Source of the DNA: RCIO01 sp965232405
Lineage (GTDB): Bacteria > Pseudomonadota > Alphaproteobacteria > Rhizobiales > Rhizobiaceae
Assembly: GCA_965232405.1 (NCBI GenBank)
Contig: OZ246966.1
Location: 3,286,001 to 3,350,000, forward strand
DNA: 64,000 nucleotides
Reading direction: 5' to 3'
The notes below the pieces were generated by a model. That model was given only the letters and a program-made list of their open reading frames with translations, had not been told where the DNA came from and made no database searches. This document shows, in pieces, positions 1 to 8,376 of this stretch. Position numbers and translations under genes: made by a program. Position 1 is the stretch's first letter; each line of letters begins with the position of its first letter.

Positions 1-478
1 TCATTATCATTTCGTCAGCCAGCGCGAATTCGAGCGCCTGCGCGACGGCGATGCGCTTCTGGAATGGGCCGAGGTGCACGGCAACTATTACGCAACGCCG
101 CGCGAGCCTGCCGAACTTGCCATGTCTGAAGGCCGCGACATGCTCTTTGACATCGACTGGCAGGGCGCCGACCAGTTGCGCGAAACGATGCCGGCCGATG
201 TTGTTTCGGTCTTCATCTTGCCGCCCTCGCTGGCTGAGCTGAAGGCGCGCCTGTTGCGCCGCGCCGAGGATCAGGAACGGGTCATCGAGCAGCGTCTCAA
301 GAACGCCCGCGCTGAAATCGAGCACTGGCGTAAATATGACTATGTCGTCGTCAATGACGACCTAGACCGCGCTTTCCATGCGGTCCAGTGCATCGTCGCT
401 GCCGAGCGTCTGCGCCGTGACCGTCGCTCCGGCTTGTTCGACTTCGTCAACGGGCTGCTTGCGGAAAATACCGGCTAG
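1..478 (+). CDS. gmk: Guanylate kinase, 5' end cut off by the window
   Basis: Guanylate kinase phosphorylates GMP to GDP with ATP in the cytoplasm, a step in GTP and dGTP supply. The reading frame is open from base 2 and ends with TAG at 476-478, leaving 158 codons. The P-loop half lies outside the window. What remains shows the GMP-binding and lid regions, including FVSQREFERL, the NYYATPR segment, FDIDWQGADQL and the C-terminal VVNDDLDRAF element typical of the family. The gene converges on rsmA, and the two TAG stop codons share the same four bases (CTAG, 475-478). Identification is firm; only the length upstream is unknown. Confidence 0.96.
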   Translation, partial: HYHFVSQREFERLRDGDALLEWAEVHGNYYATPREPAELAMSEGRDMLFDIDWQGADQLRETMPADVVSVFILPPSLAELKARLLRRAEDQERVIEQRLKNARAEIEHWRKYDYVVVNDDLDRAFHAVQCIVAAERLRRDRRSGLFDFVNGLLAENTG

Positions 479-1305
479 GCGATCGCGTTCGCCAGCGCCA
501 CGAACTCTTGGACGTCCAGCGTCTCCGCGCGCCTCGTCGGGTCGATCCCGGCCTTGTCCAGCAGCGCTTCGCCACCCAATGCCTTAAGGCTCTGGCGCAG
601 CATCTTACGACGCTGACCGAAAGCCGCCTGCGTCACCCGTTCCATCGCCTTGAGGTCTGCTTCAAGCGGCGTCTCGCGCGGTTCCAGCCGCACGACCGCC
701 GAGGTGATCTTGGGCGGCGGCGTAAAGGCCTGGCGCGGCACGTCGAACTGGATGCGCGCTTGCGTGCGCCAGCCCGCCAGCACGCCGAGCCGACCATAGG
801 CGTTGCTGCCGGGCGCGGCCACGATGCGCTCCGCCACCTCCTTCTGGAACATCAGCGTCAACGAGCGCCAGAAGGGCGGCCACCGCGGCGTCGCGATCCA
901 GCGCACCAGCAATTCGGTGCCGATATTGTAGGGCAGGTTGGCCGCAATACGGACCTCCTCGCCATTTCCGGCGAGCTCGGCGAAGTCGGTCTTCAGCGCG
1001 TCGCCTTCGACGATTTCAAGGCGGCCAGGATAGTGGGTGGCGATCTCTTCAAGCGCGGCGATGCAACGCCGGTCGCGCTCGATCGCGATCACGTGTTTGG
1101 CGCCGTTCGCCAGCAACCCGCGCGTCAGCCCGCCCGGTCCCGGCCCGACCTCGATAATCGTGGCATCCTCCAGCGGGCCGGCCGCGCGGGCGATTTTCCC
1201 CGTCAGGTTGAGATCGAGCAGGAAGTTCTGGCCAAGTTCCTTGCGGGCGCTCAGCCCGTGCTGCGCGATAACCTCGCGCAGCGGCGGCAAACCGTCTGTG
1301 CTCAT
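475..1305 (-). CDS. rsmA: 16S rRNA A1518/A1519 dimethyltransferase RsmA (KsgA)
   Basis: RsmA dimethylates two adjacent adenosines in helix 45 of 16S rRNA late in 30S assembly, using S-adenosylmethionine. The 276-residue protein has the family length. GQNFL is at residues 25-29, the SAM-binding motif EVGPGPGGLTRGL at about 52-64, and the catalytic NLPYN at 123-127. The ATG overlaps the stop of pdxA as ATGA, so it is translated as the last gene of the lptF-to-rsmA run. Loss of function of this enzyme is the classic route to kasugamycin resistance, which is family knowledge rather than something seen here. Confidence 0.97.
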   Translation of the reverse strand: MSTDGLPPLREVIAQHGLSARKELGQNFLLDLNLTGKIARAAGPLEDATIIEVGPGPGGLTRGLLANGAKHVIAIERDRRCIAALEEIATHYPGRLEIVEGDALKTDFAELAGNGEEVRIAANLPYNIGTELLVRWIATPRWPPFWRSLTLMFQKEVAERIVAAPGSNAYGRLGVLAGWRTQARIQFDVPRQAFTPPPKITSAVVRLEPRETPLEADLKAMERVTQAAFGQRRKMLRQSLKALGGEALLDKAGIDPTRRAETLDVQEFVALANAIA

Positions 1306-2351
1306 TCCGCCGCTGCCCGGTGCCGTGCCATTTCCGCAGCCATGCGCAACGCCGCAATCAGGCTGTCCGGTCTGGCGATGCCCTTGCCGGCGATATCGAA
1401 GGCCGTACCGTGGTCCGGTGACGTTCGGATGAACGGGAGGCCAAGCGTTACATTCACTGCCTCGTCGAAGCCGAGCGTCTTGGCCGGTATCAGCGCCTGA
1501 TCGTGATACATGCAGATCGCCACGTCATAGCTGGCGCGCGCACGGGCATGGAACATCGTGTCGGCGGGCAGGGGGCCGCGCGCGTCGATGCCCTCTGCGC
1601 GAAGCGTCTCAATCGCAGGGGCAATCACGTCCGCGTCTTCGCGGCCCATCGCGCCGCCTTCGCCTGCATGCGGGTTCAGACCGGATACGGCCAGCCGCGG
1701 AGCGCTTATGCCGAAATCGCGCTTCAAATCCGAATGCACAATGCGACAGGTTTCAACCACAAGGTTGGTGGTGAGTGCGGCAGCCACGTCCCGCAACGGA
1801 ATATGTATGGTCACTGGAACAGTGCGCAGGTCCGGTCCGGCGATCATCATCACCGGCTTGCACGTCGAGCCGAACTTGGTCTCCGCCAGATGGCCGAGAT
1901 ATTCGGTATGTCCGGGATAAGTGAACCCGGCCTCGTACAGCGTCCTCTTCGAGATCGGATTGGTGACGATGGCGCATGCCGATCCGTCCCGGACAAGGCC
2001 AGCAGCCCGGTCGATCGCCTCGACCACGCCGTCTGCGTTTTCTGGCGATGGTTCTCCCGGCCGGTCATTGAAGGCGTTGCGTAGCGGCACGATGGGGAAC
2101 GCGCGATCGAAGATGCCGACCGCTTCGGCGGCCTCGCACTCAACGATCGGAATATCGAGACCAAGTCTCTTCGAGCGGGCAGCCATCAGCGCGGGGTCGC
2201 TGACAAGGAAAAAGGGCGCAATAGGGCCTGCTGCCCGCTGCAGCCAGGCCAACGCCGTAATCTCGGGACCAATGCCTGCCGGGTCTCCGCTGGTCAGCGC
2301 CAGCGCAGGCCCGTCGGGCGCGTTGTGGTCCGGAGACGGTGTCTGGTTCAG
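1302..2351 (-). CDS. pdxA: 4-hydroxythreonine-4-phosphate dehydrogenase PdxA, probable CTG start
   Basis: PdxA oxidises 4-phosphohydroxy-L-threonine with NAD(P) in the DXP-dependent pyridoxal phosphate pathway. The family motif GDPAGIGPE is encoded in frame at about residues 22-30 only if translation begins upstream of the first usable TTG at 2252. Between the in-frame stop near 2430 and 2252 there is no ATG, GTG or TTG. A CTG at 2351-2349 overlaps the surA TGA as CTGA, exactly where an ATGA overlap would be expected, and gives 349 codons, the normal size. Metal-ligand motifs PGHTEYLGH and YHDQALIP are present downstream. The stop overlaps the rsmA start as ATGA. The start codon is inferred; the function is firm. 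Confidence 0.93.
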   Translation of the reverse strand: MNQTPSPDHNAPDGPALALTSGDPAGIGPEITALAWLQRAAGPIAPFFLVSDPALMAARSKRLGLDIPIVECEAAEAVGIFDRAFPIVPLRNAFNDRPGEPSPENADGVVEAIDRAAGLVRDGSACAIVTNPISKRTLYEAGFTYPGHTEYLGHLAETKFGSTCKPVMMIAGPDLRTVPVTIHIPLRDVAAALTTNLVVETCRIVHSDLKRDFGISAPRLAVSGLNPHAGEGGAMGREDADVIAPAIETLRAEGIDARGPLPADTMFHARARASYDVAICMYHDQALIPAKTLGFDEAVNVTLGLPFIRTSPDHGTAFDIAGKGIARPDSLIAALRMAAEMARHRAAAE

Positions 2352-3280
2352 CGTTGGATAATCTGCGCCCGTTCGCGCAGCTCCGCCGTATAGGTTTTGC
2401 TCAGATCGTCCTGTTGCGCGTTGCCGCTTTCAGCCTGCTCCTTCTGGTAAAGAAGCTGCGCAACCTGGTCGTCGGAGGCCTGGCGCGTGCTGCAAACGAG
2501 CAGGAATTCGACCCCGCGCTCCGTCGTCTGCGCGCTGGTTGCGCCGCCGGCACTGGTGGCCTTGACCGACTTTTCCCAATCCGGCGGCAGTTCCGGTTCA
2601 AGAACGCGGCCTAGGTCGCGCACAGTTACGTCGATCATCGTTTTGGCAACGGCACGCGACGTGTCGCAACCCGTCATCTGGCTCCTGAGCTTTTGCGCCT
2701 CGCTCTTGCGGCGGCCGAGGATCCTGCTGCGCTCGCGCTCGGGCACAACCAGAATAACCTGCTGCAGAATGTACTCTGTGGTGGATGGCTTCTGGCCGTC
2801 CTTCATCATGCTGCGGACAGCATCTTTGATGTTCTGCCCCTGGCTTGTCCTGCGGCGCGAAACAGCCTGACTCCATCCCATCTGGGCGCGGATGAAAGCA
2901 CGGAAATGCTCCTTTGTAACGCCCGCTTGCCCAAGAATGCCGTTCATCTGGCGGACGCCCATATTGTTCGACTGCGCAAAGCGCTCGTAAGCCTGATCGA
3001 CTTGCTGGTTGGAGATGTTGATGCCGAGCCGTTTCACTTCCTGCTCGCGCAGCACCTGCTCGATCATCTCGTCAGCCGCGATCTGCCGCACGTTGCCGCC
3101 TCGCTGCATCAGTCGCAGCATCGCCGCGCGCCGCTGAATGTCATAGCTGGTGATCGGCTGCTTGTTGACGATGTAGGCGACCTCCGCCGCTGATGCGGGC
3201 GCGCTCACGATCGCCAGCGCGGTCACAACGGCCAGCGTCGCCATCAATGCCGTGGAAAGCGTCCTGCGGATGGTGATCAT
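2348..3280 (-). CDS. surA: SurA-type periplasmic chaperone / peptidyl-prolyl isomerase
   Basis: This is a 310-residue exported protein with a signal peptide of about 31 residues ending ASA|AE. The mature N-terminus (AEVAYIVNKQPITSYDIQRR) is the typical start of SurA N-domains, which bind unfolded outer-membrane proteins. It is much shorter than the two-parvulin E. coli SurA (428 residues); the C-terminal half has room for at most one parvulin-like domain. Position between lptD and pdxA matches the conserved lptD-surA-pdxA-rsmA order and supports a role in delivering outer-membrane barrels such as LptD. A 91-bp gap separates it from the lptD stop, and its stop overlaps the pdxA start. Confidence 0.88.
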   Translation of the reverse strand: MITIRRTLSTALMATLAVVTALAIVSAPASAAEVAYIVNKQPITSYDIQRRAAMLRLMQRGGNVRQIAADEMIEQVLREQEVKRLGINISNQQVDQAYERFAQSNNMGVRQMNGILGQAGVTKEHFRAFIRAQMGWSQAVSRRRTSQGQNIKDAVRSMMKDGQKPSTTEYILQQVILVVPERERSRILGRRKSEAQKLRSQMTGCDTSRAVAKTMIDVTVRDLGRVLEPELPPDWEKSVKATSAGGATSAQTTERGVEFLLVCSTRQASDDQVAQLLYQKEQAESGNAQQDDLSKTYTAELRERAQIIQR

Positions 3281-3371
3281 GTGTTTCGTCCCGGTTTCAC
3301 TCTTGCCGCCGTCCTTGGATCACATATGGGGCGAAAATTGGCCGAAACCGGCCATTTTGCAACGGCTTTCG

Positions 3372-5720
3372 TCAGTTTGCGTTAAGCGTATTGGAGCCGA
3401 CGTCGCCAATCGTGCGGAAGGAGAGTTGCAGCCCGATCGAGTTGGACACAGTGCCGCCGGTGCGCGTCTGCTGGGCATTAAGAATGAACGTAAAACATTC
3501 ATCGTCATAGGCGAAGCCGAACGAATTCTTCAAAAGCGTGTTGGCTACGAGGTCATAGGTCGCGGATCCGAATACCCTCCAGTATTCATGCACTTGAGCA
3601 GATGCGTTTGCGGTGATCTGATGCCGGTTGGTTGCCGCACCGTAAAGAGGCTGCGCCTGGACGAATGAATATGTGCCGCCCACCGATACCGGCCCCAGCA
3701 CCGCGCCAGCGCGCACGTCCAGCCGGCGCAGGGCAAACGTCGTTTCATCGAGACGGGCGCCGACCGATGCCGATGTTCCTTTCGGCGCTGCTACCCCGAC
3801 CAGCCCGACATAGTCGGACCTTGCCGTTTCGAGCCCCGAAAATGCACCGGCATTGACGAGGTCAGGCGCGCCGAACGAGTTGAGGCCGGCCAGATGGTAT
3901 GATTGTCCCACGATCGCGTTCGCCGTCCAGCCATTTGCAAACGAGCCTGAATAGCGAAGCCCGACATTTGCGCGCACGCCGCCTTCGATCCGGTCGCGGC
4001 CTGAAAACTTGTCGCGCTCGAACAAGGTGGTGGCGTCGAACACCATGCTTTGCGCGTCTTCGTTGGCAATGCCGAGCGTTGTGCCGAAGGGCTCGTTCGG
4101 CCGGGCAAAGATCTGTGCCACCGGCTCAATGACGTGCGACGAGTTCTCAGATGCAATCACGAACGGCCACCGCATTTCCAGACCGGCTGTCGCCATGTAG
4201 CGATAATAGGTGGACCGGATATCTGACGCGACGGGCACGCCGCCGATGGTCGAGCCTGCAATCGCGGCATTGGTTGCGGCGGACAGGTTCTGAAAAATTG
4301 CGTCCCCGCGCGCATGCAGGATCGGGGTGAGCACCAGACCGCCCGGTGCCACGAAGCTGCGCCTCCATTCGGCCTCTGCCGTCAGCCGCGCTGTACTGCC
4401 CTGAACGCCGGGAATGTTGGTGCCGGTGATGATGCTCGTGGGCGTCGTCAGCAGCGTTCCACGCCTCAGGTGCTGAAGATTGACGCCGATGTTCAGTTCA
4501 CCGCCAGCGACCGGCCGGTCGGGGGTGAACGAATAATCGAGCAGCGGCAGCACCCAGGGCTGCACCTCGTTGCGGCCGGCAAACGTATTTTCCTGAACCT
4601 GGAAGCGCATGACCCTGAGGTCGAAATAGTTCCGTCCGTTCAGCCCGGTGAGGTAGATCTGGTCATGCTGCAGGGCCTCGTTGAACCCTCCAATGTTGTA
4701 GGTATAGGCGAAATTCTTGTCGCTCTGGGCCAGCACGTTCCAGCCAAACACCCAGCGCGGATTGATCCTGAACTCGCCCTTGGTGCCGATCATGCCGCGC
4801 AGCCGGTTGGATGCATCGACCGTTCCCGCTCCAAAGGCGGTGGGTTGGAGCTGATAGATGCCGGCGGCAGTGACCGAATATTCGCCATTGTTGAAGCGCT
4901 GGCGCCACTCGACCTCGGTCAGAAAGCCCTGTTTCGTGTAACCGGTGACCGCGGCGGTAAGATCGTGGCTCGGCGAAAGCGCCCAGTAATACGGGATGCC
5001 GGCTCCAAACCCCAGGCCGGCTTTCCAGCCGAATTTCGGAAACAGGAAGCCCGACTTGCGCTTCACCGTGTGGTCCGGAATTTCAAATGCCGGCAAGAAG
5101 GCGATCGGCAGCCCGAAGAGCTCCATCCGTGGCCGCACAAAGCGGATCGTCTTCTTTTTCCTGTTCCACACAATCTCGGTCGACTTGATGCGCCAGAGCG
5201 GTGGTTTTTCCGGATTTTCCTCGCAGGGTTCGCAGGCCGTATAGACACCGTTGTTGAAGGTCGTGATGTCGCCTTCGCGCCTCTCGGCGCTTTCGGACGC
5301 GAAATAGGTCTTGTCGGTGGTCTCGATCCGCAGCGAGTTCACAAAGCCGGTGCTCAGATCGTCTGTGACGTCCAGTTCCTCCGCGAAGCTCTTGTTGCCC
5401 TCGCGGTCGACCATTTGCACCTGGCCGAAAGCCACCACCCGGCGTGTCTCGCGGTAGAAGATGACCTTGCGGGCGACAACGCGGATGCCGTTGTAGTCGA
5501 TGCGGACATTGCCGGCTGCCGTCACGATGCCGGCATCGTAGTCGTATGTAAGGGTGTCAGCCTCGAGCAGCATCTGGCCGCCCGGCTGTGCCTGATCGGA
5601 GAAGTCCTGCGCCTGCGCGGGGTTAGGGGCGATCGTCGTTGCAGCCGCCACGAATGCAGCAGCGGCCAGCACACATGTGGCGCTGGCGACCAACTTACGT
5701 CCGGCGGACGCGATCCCCAC
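3372..5720 (-). CDS. lptD: LPS-assembly outer-membrane protein LptD
   Basis: LptD is the outer-membrane barrel that inserts lipopolysaccharide into the outer leaflet. With a GTG start at 5720-5718 the protein has 782 residues and begins with a signal peptide of about 37 residues ending in AQA. The GTG shares its first G with the lptG stop (TAGTG), the best-supported start; 22 further in-frame upstream codons lie inside lptG. After the signal comes an OstA/LptA-like jellyroll region (LEADTLTYDYDAG, GNVRIDYNGIRV), then the long barrel. Cysteines occur as CEPC in the N-terminal half and in YDDECF near the C-terminus, comparable to the disulfide pairs of the family. It lies in one leftward operon with lptF and lptG. 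Confidence 0.96.
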   Translation of the reverse strand: MGIASAGRKLVASATCVLAAAAFVAAATTIAPNPAQAQDFSDQAQPGGQMLLEADTLTYDYDAGIVTAAGNVRIDYNGIRVVARKVIFYRETRRVVAFGQVQMVDREGNKSFAEELDVTDDLSTGFVNSLRIETTDKTYFASESAERREGDITTFNNGVYTACEPCEENPEKPPLWRIKSTEIVWNRKKKTIRFVRPRMELFGLPIAFLPAFEIPDHTVKRKSGFLFPKFGWKAGLGFGAGIPYYWALSPSHDLTAAVTGYTKQGFLTEVEWRQRFNNGEYSVTAAGIYQLQPTAFGAGTVDASNRLRGMIGTKGEFRINPRWVFGWNVLAQSDKNFAYTYNIGGFNEALQHDQIYLTGLNGRNYFDLRVMRFQVQENTFAGRNEVQPWVLPLLDYSFTPDRPVAGGELNIGVNLQHLRRGTLLTTPTSIITGTNIPGVQGSTARLTAEAEWRRSFVAPGGLVLTPILHARGDAIFQNLSAATNAAIAGSTIGGVPVASDIRSTYYRYMATAGLEMRWPFVIASENSSHVIEPVAQIFARPNEPFGTTLGIANEDAQSMVFDATTLFERDKFSGRDRIEGGVRANVGLRYSGSFANGWTANAIVGQSYHLAGLNSFGAPDLVNAGAFSGLETARSDYVGLVGVAAPKGTSASVGARLDETTFALRRLDVRAGAVLGPVSVGGTYSFVQAQPLYGAATNRHQITANASAQVHEYWRVFGSATYDLVANTLLKNSFGFAYDDECFTFILNAQQTRTGGTVSNSIGLQLSFRTIGDVGSNTLNAN

Positions 5721-6811
5721 TATCCGTCCTCCGTGTACAGCAGAAACGTCACGCCAAAAAACAACGCCACGACCACTGGCACCCATGCCGCCAACACCGG
5801 TGCCACAAACCCCACATTACCAAAGGCCGTAAACACGACCAGTGCGACATAAAGCAGAAAGCCCGCCAGGATGCCACCCAGAATCATGGATGTAAGCTGC
5901 CCCATCCGGCTGTATCGCAGCGACACGGTGGCAGCGATCAGCGTCATCGCGACCATCAGTGCGGGAAGCGCGATAAGCGAATGAAAATGCATGGCAAACC
6001 GATGCGCGGGTATGCCCAGTGCGGCAGCCACTGCGATCTTGCGCGGGAGTTCATAGACAGGGATCGTCTGGTGGTCGGCGAAGCGCTCCTCGACAAACTC
6101 TGGCTGCAGCCCGGATTTGATCTCGACTGAGTCGATGTTCACGCTTTTCTGGTTGACGCTCGTCTCGCGCACATTCTCCAGATGCCAGGCGCCGTCGCTG
6201 AGCGTGGCAGAGCGCGCATCGTAGCGCACAAACAGCGTTCCCTCATTGTCGAAACGCAGGAACACGGCATCACCCAACAACATGCCGCGATTGGCCGTCT
6301 GTTTGGCGCCGATGATCGTGACCCCTTCATCAGTCGTCTGGCTCAGCCAGGGTCGCTCTGGCGCCTTGTTGGCTTCAGAAGGGTCGTAGCCGCGGAAGGT
6401 TGTCTCCAGGATCTTCACCTGCTCTAGGCAGTAGGCCGACAGCGGGTTGATTACGGTGACGGCAAACACGCCGACGAGGAAGCTGGCAACGCAGACCGGT
6501 GCCAGGAATTGCCATGCCGATAGTCCGCTGGCGCGCGCGATCACCAGTTCCGAGCGGCGATTGAGGCCGTGCAGCGCGCCCATTGCCGCAAACAGTGCCA
6601 CCATCGGCCACACCAGCATGATGATGAAAGGCAGCCGCATTGCCGAGAAATAGAAACCAAGCGCTGTGGTATACCCTTCGAAACCGCCGGCGCGGCGCGC
6701 GTATTCGGTGAAATCGACGAGGAACACCACGACCATGATCGCAAGAAGCACCTGGCCCAGCGTCATCAGGTAACGCCGGGTGAGGTAGCCCCAGAGCGTG
6801 ACGCCGGTCAT
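5720..6811 (-). CDS. lptG: LPS export ABC permease LptG
   Basis: LptG is one of the two inner-membrane permease subunits that, with LptF and the LptB ATPase, extract LPS and push it onto the periplasmic bridge. The 363-residue protein belongs to the YjgP/YjgQ family: a first hydrophobic block near residues 10-35, a second and third block near 60-125, a periplasmic beta-jellyroll region in the middle, and three C-terminal membrane segments. Its ATG overlaps the lptF stop as ATGA, and its stop overlaps the lptD start as TAGTG, so the three genes are translationally linked. lptB is not in this window, as usual in this group. Confidence 0.95.
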   Translation of the reverse strand: MTGVTLWGYLTRRYLMTLGQVLLAIMVVVFLVDFTEYARRAGGFEGYTTALGFYFSAMRLPFIIMLVWPMVALFAAMGALHGLNRRSELVIARASGLSAWQFLAPVCVASFLVGVFAVTVINPLSAYCLEQVKILETTFRGYDPSEANKAPERPWLSQTTDEGVTIIGAKQTANRGMLLGDAVFLRFDNEGTLFVRYDARSATLSDGAWHLENVRETSVNQKSVNIDSVEIKSGLQPEFVEERFADHQTIPVYELPRKIAVAAALGIPAHRFAMHFHSLIALPALMVAMTLIAATVSLRYSRMGQLTSMILGGILAGFLLYVALVVFTAFGNVGFVAPVLAAWVPVVVALFFGVTFLLYTEDG

Positions 6812-8013
6812 TGGCCGGCCTCCTGCTGACCAGCCTGCAATCGCCTTGGAATGCCGAGCATGCGCCCGACGCCGACCACCAGGCCGGCAATGCGGATGAG
6901 TATCTCGATGATGAATTTCGGGAACCGCAGCGAGCGCCCGGTCATCATCAGGAAATAGATCACAGCAATGCCTACGGCCGGAACCACATAGGCCGCGGCG
7001 GCGAAGAGTGAATCGACGCCCGCGCGGCTGACAAACACGAAACCGCCCACACGGAACAGGATCGCAACGAGCGCCCCGAGCGCGATCTGGGCCGGTTGTT
7101 CCTGTCGCTGCGTGCGGGCGCTGCCGGCGAAGAAGACTGCAACCAGCCCGAACAGCAAGGGGTAGAGCCAGTCCGTATTGCGGCGGTGAAAATCGGCGCG
7201 CAGTTCCTGCTGTCGTTTCGGACCGATATCCTGCCGCGCCATCTCGCGCATTAGCGCCGGGGTCGAAAGCTCTTCGGGATCGTTGCCCGTGATCGAACCC
7301 GCCGCGGTGAATTCCGCGAGGTCCAGAACTGTCGAGGCGTAGGCGATGATCGACACATCCCCGCCCAGCTGGTTGCGGCGGTGAAGTTCGCCATCCATCA
7401 GCGCAAGCAGCACCGATCCCTCATGCTCCACCAGCCTGCCGCGCTTGGCGTAATAGATAAGTTCGGTCTGCGGATCGCGGGAATCGATGATCAGCACCTT
7501 GCCGAAATCGCCGCCCGGCAGCTCTTCCGACACCTGGATCCAGGTGTTGGACTGGATCTTGGAAAACGTGCGTGACTGCACCGCGCGACCAATCAGGTCG
7601 GCTTGCGCGTCGACCAGCGTTGCCCGCAATTGCCGTGTCGACCACGGTTCGACAGCGTGCAACAGCCCCAGCGTCAGCACCGAAATCAGAACCGAAAGAA
7701 GGATGATCGGGCGGACGGTGGCATTGGGCGAACGGCCGGCGGCTTCCAGCACGACCAGTTCGGAATCCGAGTTCATCTGGCTGAGCGTGCGCAGGGCGGC
7801 CAGAAGCAGTGCGAACGGCGCCACCAGGATCACCATGGTCGGGATCATCAGCGCGCCGACCTTGAAGAAACTCGAAAGCGCGTCGCGGGAGCGCGTCACC
7901 ATGTCGACCAGCGGCAGGATCTGCGTGATCAGCACAAGCGCCGTCGTGACGGCGAGCGTGATCACCGTCATCCACAACACCCGGCCAAAGACGTAGCGCG
8001 CGGCCAGTTTCAT
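6808..8013 (-). CDS. lptF: LPS export ABC permease LptF
   Basis: LptF is the partner of LptG in the LptB2FG exporter of the inner membrane. I place the start at ATG 8013, where the protein begins MKLAARYVFGRVLWMT, a typical YjgP/YjgQ N-terminus leading straight into the first membrane helix. The frame stays open for 37 more codons upstream, but that stretch is basic and looks like leader DNA. The resulting 401 residues have the family layout: three N-terminal helices, a periplasmic domain of about 200 residues, and three C-terminal helices. It is the first gene of the leftward lptF-lptG-lptD-surA-pdxA-rsmA run, divergent from pepA. Confidence 0.94.
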   Translation of the reverse strand: MKLAARYVFGRVLWMTVITLAVTTALVLITQILPLVDMVTRSRDALSSFFKVGALMIPTMVILVAPFALLLAALRTLSQMNSDSELVVLEAAGRSPNATVRPIILLSVLISVLTLGLLHAVEPWSTRQLRATLVDAQADLIGRAVQSRTFSKIQSNTWIQVSEELPGGDFGKVLIIDSRDPQTELIYYAKRGRLVEHEGSVLLALMDGELHRRNQLGGDVSIIAYASTVLDLAEFTAAGSITGNDPEELSTPALMREMARQDIGPKRQQELRADFHRRNTDWLYPLLFGLVAVFFAGSARTQRQEQPAQIALGALVAILFRVGGFVFVSRAGVDSLFAAAAYVVPAVGIAVIYFLMMTGRSLRFPKFIIEILIRIAGLVVGVGRMLGIPRRLQAGQQEAGQ

Positions 8014-8376
8014 CGAAGCGGCACCCGCTGATATGCCGTGAGAGCCGCCCGGCTTCCAAAATTCACCAATATCGTCCCTAACTCGGCCAAATCGGCCCTC
8101 CCGCGCGGCCACTATACGCGACAATTACCTAATGATCACCGAATGTTGCCCGCTGGCCAAGCCTTGCTCACGCATTATGACAAAGTGTTGCAGATTCGGT
8201 TCGTTGAAAGCCTCTTCGAAGGGCAAATCGGGATGGTCAAATCGCCGTTGGCCCGCCAACTCCCGAAATAGGCCGGTGTTTCGGGCTCCAGGCCTTGCCA
8301 TTGCGGCCGAAAACACCAAGATCAGTCCATTCCTGATCCGTTTTTGCGGAATTTTCACGGCATTTCTGGAGCTTGC
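8014..8376. other. Divergent intergenic region between lptF and pepA
   Basis: These 363 bases separate two divergent transcription units, so promoters for both the LPS-transport operon and pepA must lie here or just outside. I find no protein-coding signal, tRNA or convincing terminator. A GGAG ribosome-binding site sits about 7 bases before the pepA ATG. I could not pick a promoter with good spacing by eye. Confidence 0.6.

Noticed and set aside
4314..5852. 512-codon open frame antisense to lptD
   Set aside because: No motif, and it extends into the lptG coding region.
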